Of a stretch of DNA of 64,000 bases, positions 59,008 through 64,000 are shown piece by piece. The stretch covers positions 16,536,835-16,600,834 of the forward strand of contig CM070904.1 in assembly GCA_036417435.1 (NCBI GenBank), written 5' to 3'. Under the pieces are notes generated by a model, which saw nothing but the letters and a program-made list of their open reading frames with translations, was not told where the DNA came from and searched no databases. The position numbers were made by a program, and so were the translations under genes. The first letter of the stretch is position 1, and each line of letters starts with the position of its first letter. Source of the DNA: Inia geoffrensis (lineage: Eukaryota; Chordata; Mammalia; Artiodactyla; Iniidae).

Positions 59008-61200
59008 AACCTCGTATCTCGTTCCCTAGAGGTGCCATTCTCATTAAGGATTTTACTTGTGATGCAAGGGCCAAAAGGATCAAATCAGATCCCGTAAAAG
59101 AACCTTGGAAAAATAACAAGTGAAATATGATGCTAAATGGTTAGCATTGTATTAATAGCATTTTGGTTGAATTCTTAGTAAAAACTACTATGTCCAGAGT
59201 GTATGAAACTATATAGGATAAATTACATGGTTTCTTCTACAAATAAATTGCTTGGAGGAAGGAGGATGAAAGCGAAATTTAAGGATTAAAAGACATTGAA
59301 AACATCAGGCAAAACTAATGAGAGGTATTAGATATAAAATAGATACTCTTAATGTTGTTTTACCCTTAAATATTGGATGTACATGGAGCTTTATTTATAT
59401 ACAATTGATGTTCCTTTGAAAACTTATCACGATTGAAAACGCTAGAAGGAGTCTATCCACATCAGGCTTGGGCTAATAAAATCATATGAGAGGGTAAGTG
59501 GAAAAAAGGCTAATATTAATAATATTCAAGAATACTGTGATTTAGGTAGAATAATTAGACTGTATTATCCAATAACCTCCATTTTCAAAAAGCTTTTAAT
59601 GATTAACTCTCTTGATTGTCTGCCTGGGAAGAAAACATACACATAATTAACTTTATCAATTCTCCGGTCCAGGATTCACATCTTCAGTATCTGTTAATTT
59701 GAATAGACAAACATATTGGTCAATTAAATCAGATGTTTTCTAGGTAAGAGTCTTTGAATCATATAATGCAGGCATTGAAGGACCCTTGGAGATCATAACA
59801 ATTTTCTTAACTCAATTCATTTTTTTATCATTTATAATACACAATCTCTCAGACTGGTGTATAGTATAAATACACTCATGGGTTAGGTTAATTAATTACC
59901 AAAACAGATCAGACCTTATGCCATCTCTGCACTGTGGCATAGTCTGAGAAATCTGTGTGATGTGGTGCTGATTTGGCAGAGTGAGTTGCCTCCCATCGTG
60001 AGGTTTGATCTCACTTAGAAAGCAATGATTTTATTTCACATGTTCATTGATAAGCAGACATAATACCTTGATAAAAGCCTTTTAATTTCATAATATGACT
60101 TCTACTTTGGGAAATCACAGGATGCTGCAGATTGATGTGTGCATTTGGAAATACATGACATAATGAAATCAGGTGAGACGATGGTATCAGATGAGCTAAA
60201 TATTGGTCAAATCTCCCTTTGCTCTGTATTGAATAGGAAACAAAAAACAAATCATAAGCCTTCCTTCAAAAAAATTTCACTTTTTTTCACTATATCTTTG
60301 GAAGTGTTCTAAAGATACACAAGTACTAAATACGGTATTAGATATTTTTCAGTCACTCAAATTTCCCATTAATAGATACAAGGAGACCCAGGTGTCCAAA
60401 ATCAAAATGAAATAAAAAAACAAAAAGCAAAAACAACAACCACAAATTCAATATTAGGCCAGAGATAAGGTCCGTTCACGAGTAGCAGTGCATAGGCAGC
60501 AAGACAGTAAATCAGTTTACCCACTGAAAAGGATAATAAAAGGATGTTTAAAAAGGAACATCAGGAGAAAAAAAAGCATTTTTTACATAAGAATATAGAA
60601 AAGAAGAAGGTAAAATTGTATGATATGCAAATCTTGGTTTTACCCTTTTCTTTTGATGCCATCACTTTCCTAAAAATATTTCAAAGTTTAATTGCAATAT
60701 ATTTCACCTTATGTTGATCAGTTGCTTCAAGTACAAACCTAAGAGTGGAGTTAAGCTGAAAATCAACATGAGGGCTGTTCCTGGGTTGATCTGTAGTCGG
60801 TGTGTGTGCATGTGTATGTATGTGTATATCTGGGTAAATATATTTTTAATGGTGATATTTTATCTACTTAAACTCATCATTTGATAAAAAAAGATTAATG
60901 CAAGAATAGAAGATGATAAAAATTGAATTTTATAATTTACAAGAATATACATACTCATATTTCTTTTTGAAGCAAACAATTGAACCATTGGTTTTAGCTA
61001 AAGTAGTTTGAAAAACTTAGAGTAAATTGATATTTAATTATTTTAAAAAAAGGAATTTCAATTTAGAAAGTGAGATACACAGACAGCTTCCAGTGGCTGG
61101 CCAAATTAAAGTTTGGATTTTTCATTAGTTCCTTGCTATTTTTCAATTATTTTCAGTAATGTGTGGTGTATGAAGACTCAGCAAGATACAATGCGAGCTT
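59008..61200. other. AT-rich intergenic DNA, nothing recognised
   Basis: No transposon or gene recognised over about 2.2 kb; a short TG-rich patch lies at 60797-60832. Confidence 0.4.
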
Positions 61201-61215
61201 TGGGAAGTAGTTTTT

Positions 61216-61423
61216 TTTTTTTTTTTTTTTTTGCGGTACGCAGGCCTCTCACTGTTGTGGCCTCTCCCGTTGCGGAGCACAAGCTCCGGACGCGCAGGCT
61301 CAGCAGCCATGGCTCACGGGCCCAGCCGCTCCACAGCATGTGGGATCTTCCCCGACTGGGGCGCGAACCCATGTCCGCTGCATCGGCAGGCGGACTCTCA
61401 ACCACTGTGCCACCAGGGAAGCC
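61216..61423 (-). mobile_element. CHR-type tRNA-derived SINE
   Basis: Antisense copy with a long T run at the left. The 15 bp target-site duplication tgggaagtagttttt / tgggaattagttttt is at 61201-61215 and 61424-61438. Confidence 0.93.
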
Positions 61424-61438
61424 TGGGAATTAGTTTTT

Positions 61439-62282
61439 TAAGGCACCATGTACTTGGAGCTTCATGACAGTCCAAGTGGATGTAGGAGGCCTTGAGATTT
61501 CAACTGCTCATGTGTATCTCCTGACCTAGGAGAAAACTCCCACATATGAAAGCCAACATAGTCTTCCCTCAATAACACATTCTATGCCTAAGGAGTGGAT
61601 TGTAATATTTTGGAAAACTGTACTTTCACTAGCAGTCTTGTGTCTGTTGGCTTGAAATGTTTGCTTCAGAGTTCAGTAAGCAGAAGTGTTACTCTAAAAG
61701 ACTGTAAAAATTCACTCACAGACTCCTTATTAGACCTCATAATAACCACCTAAAGACTTCAGTTAATCATATTGACAGGAGGACCAAATGGAAACTAGAC
61801 TTATGTTGAGACTTTCACATCTCTCTTTATAGATAAAGAGAAATTACTTGCATTTTAGGGCTCATCAAATTCCACAAATGGAGTTATTTGCCCTTCAGCT
61901 CCTCAGCTGAATGTGAAAATATTTTTTCCTTATATCATTAGAAGATAACTCCATTCATGTTTCTTTGTACTAGAATAATGTCTTCTGTAAGTTAAATTTT
62001 ATTTTTTTCTGCCATTCGAGGAAATACCACTGCTGTATACCATAATTTCATTGGCTTTCTAAAAGTTTGTATGTGTGTGTTTGACATCTTTAGGCTTAAA
62101 ATATCTACAGATAATCGCACTTTAGAGAGAACATCAATTATATTTGTAATCTGAGGACCTATATCTTGTTCAAATGTCTCCCAATAAGTTGTATAATTGT
62201 AAACCATGATCACATAATTTAAATATTGTCTGCATTACGTTGGAGAGGTTGTGATAATTATTTCAGATAAAATGATTAAAAG
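61439..62282. other. intergenic DNA, nothing recognised
   Basis: No supported feature. Confidence 0.4.
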
Positions 62283-62746
62283 TATTAGTGTTCTCCAAAG
62301 GAGCAGAAGCAATAAGATGTATGTATGTATGTGTATATACACATATATACGAGAGACTATGAGAGAGGTAGAGAGAGAGAGATTAGGAGAAATTGGTTCA
62401 CACATTTATGGAGGCTGAGAAGTCTCACAGTTAATTGTCTGTAAACTAGAGACCCAGGAAAGCAGATGGTATAATTTAGTAGAAGCCCAAGGGCAGGAGG
62501 AGACGAGATGAGATGTCTCAGCTCAAAAAAAAAGGGGGCAAAGTCCTCCTTCTTTTGTTCTACTACGTTCCTCAATGGACTGGATGATGTTCATCCACAT
62601 TGAGGAGGACATCTACTTTACTGAGTCCATTGATTCAAATGCTAATCTCATTCAAATGCTAATCACTCTCACAGCCACACCCAGAAATAATGTTTAATCT
62701 GGTACACTGTGGCCAGTCAAGTTGTTACATATGATTAATAATTACA
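62283..62746 (-). mobile_element. ERV-L 3' LTR (MLT2-like)
   Basis: Sister of the LTR at 28511-29061: 'gtgttctccaaaggagcaga', 'aactagagacccaggaaagc', 'tctactttactgagtcc' and 'cacacccagaaataatgttt'. It holds an ATGT/GTAT repeat near 62315-62350 and a GA-rich part after it. Internal integrase-like sequence lies at higher coordinates, so it is the 3' LTR of a minus-strand element. Confidence 0.75.
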
Positions 62747-63600
62747 AGTCCATCCCTTGTCAAGTTGACACCCATATGCATCTCCTTAAACCATACTAAA
62801 CCTCCAAATAAAGACAATAACAAGGTCATAATGCTGCCTAATAGGATACAACTATCCTGCATTCAACCAAACGTGCACTAACCCATTCTCTAGAAGAGGA
62901 AGTAAAGTCCTTGGGTGATGTTTACTGTTCTTGATATCCCATAACTTAAATGCTCTGATATAACATTGATATATATATACAATAGATGTGTGATATATAT
63001 GTATACACACACACACACATACAGTTCAATAAAATGAAGAGAAAATCCTCATGACAATTACAGTCCTCACTTCTGTAACTGAGTTCTCTTGTAATTGTGG
63101 TGATTCAGAGCATATACAGCTTTCTGGAGAGCCTTGCACCATCCCTGCAAGACACTACCACCTATCTGACATTTTAACTAAGTCTTCAAAATGTCATTGC
63201 ATCACTCTAACAAGCCCACTATTTCAGGATGGTGGGGCACATGATAAAATCAGTGAATTCCATGAGCATGGGCCCATTGGCTCATTGCTGCACTTCCTTT
63301 GCTGTGAAGTGTGTTCATTGAGTCAAAGCAGTGCTGTAAGGAATATCATGGTGGTACATAAGACATACTTAAGTCTGTGGGTGGTAGTTTTGGTGAAGGC
63401 ATGGAGTGCTAGGAAGGCAAGTCCATATCCAGAGTAATTGTCTCTTCCAATAAGAACAAAATGCTGTCCCTTCCACAATGAAAGTGGTTCAGTGTAATCA
63501 ATCTGCCACCAGGTACCTGACTGATCACCCCAGGGACAGTGTCATATCAGCATTGGTTTCTGTTTGTGTCAGATTGAGCACTCAACAGTGGCTATGTGAG
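62747..63600 (-). pseudogene. ERV-L internal relic with integrase-end pol
   Basis: On the minus strand from about 63530 a frame begins Trp-Trp-Gln-Ile-Asp-Tyr, followed further on by a Gly-Tyr-Gly-Leu-Ala-Phe segment, which resembles the catalytic core start of retroviral integrases (the Asp would be the first catalytic residue). The frame later breaks with stop codons. Position about 300-800 bp from the 3' LTR suits the integrase end of pol in ERV-L, which lacks env. Degraded and non-functional; the plus-strand reading frames at 63051-63437 are antisense artefacts. Confidence 0.6.
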
Positions 63601-63614
63601 CCCATGAAAAATCT

Positions 63615-63808
63615 CCATTTCTACCACCATTTCCAAGCAATGTTAAATAGTGATGCTAATAGCATTGATGAAAGCAGCCATCTTTTTCTTCTCTCTGATC
63701 TTAGAGAGAAAGCACTGTCTTTCACCATTGAGTATGATTTTAGATATGAGTTCTTCATAAATGTTCTCTATAATGCTGAGGAATTTTCATTCTATTTCTA
63801 GTTTTCAA

Positions 63809-63847
<39 letters not shown>

Positions 63848-64000
63848 TTTATCATGAAATGGTGTTATAGTTTGTTAAATGCTTTTTACGCATCAACTGA
63901 ATGGATCATGTGCTTCCCCGCCGCCGCACTTCATTTTGTGGATTGATTTTTTTACACCGAAACACCATTTTTCTGGTATAAGTCTAATTCAGTCATGGTG
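63615..64000 (-). mobile_element. L1 ORF2 fragment, runs off window
   Basis: Antisense L1 ORF2: 'gagttcttcataaatgttct', 'tttgttaaatgctttttacg', 'catcaactgaatggatcatg' and the final 'tctaattcagtcatggtg'. It contains a TG microsatellite and continues past the right edge. Confidence 0.7.
63813..63846. repeat. (TG)n microsatellite inside L1
   Basis: About 34 bp of TG. Confidence 0.93.

Noticed and set aside
62357..62575. 72-codon minus-strand reading frame
   Set aside because: Lies wholly in the ERV-L LTR.
63051..63437. 128-codon plus-strand reading frame
   Set aside because: It is antisense to the integrase-like sequence of the ERV-L relic.

Overview
This is a repeat-rich, AT-rich stretch of mammalian nuclear DNA with no host protein-coding gene that I can support. 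The organism is most likely a cetacean (whale or dolphin) or a close relative. Ten copies of a tRNA-derived SINE that begins GGGCTTCCCTGGTGGCGCAG and ends in poly-A are present, most flanked by clean target-site duplications. This matches the CHR SINE group as I remember it from cetaceans and hippos. Two older cetartiodactyl tRNA-SINEs and several L1 3' ends of cetartiodactyl type point the same way. No CpG island, functional tRNA or rRNA gene, or conserved exon was seen. The open reading frames are short and almost all lie inside repeats.

Layout. 1-9.5 kb: an L1-like remnant, three CHR SINEs and mostly unique intergenic DNA. 9.5-16.6 kb: a MaLR LTR, L2, MIR, a long GA tract, a polypyrimidine tract and two L1 3' ends, one apparently 5'-inverted. 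17.1-18.3 kb: a class I (gammaretrovirus-like) ERV 5' LTR with a proline-type primer binding site and a short leader, but no coding genes. 19.5-21.2 kb: a pile of minus-strand L1 3' ends with an odd GC-rich block. 23.2-27.4 kb: L2, MIR, SINEs and an old L1 split by a SINE and a MaLR LTR.

27.6-36.1 kb is the most layered part. A degraded ERV-L relic (3' LTR and integrase-end sequence, minus strand) contains a MaLR LTR and a 2.67 kb Tigger (pogo-type) DNA transposon with TA target duplication and terminal inverted repeats. A CHR SINE has jumped into the Tigger transposase. The transposase is dead: it carries the SINE insertion and frameshifts, has Gly in place of the second catalytic Asp, and an AT-rich repeat stands where the third acidic motif should be.

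36-64 kb: scattered MIR/L2/L1/hAT relics, six SINEs (including one of the older type), an LTR-like block at 44.9-45.5 kb, a cluster of TG/CA microsatellites at 51.4-55.2 kb, a repeat-poor and possibly regulatory stretch at 55.4-57.9 kb, and an unusual 157 bp poly-A-tailed non-SINE retro-insertion at 58.84-58.99 kb. A second ERV-L relic lies at 62.3-63.6 kb, and an L1 runs off the right edge. The elements do not cooperate in a pathway. The window records successive insertions, and nesting gives their order. All family names are from memory of consensus sequences; no search was run.
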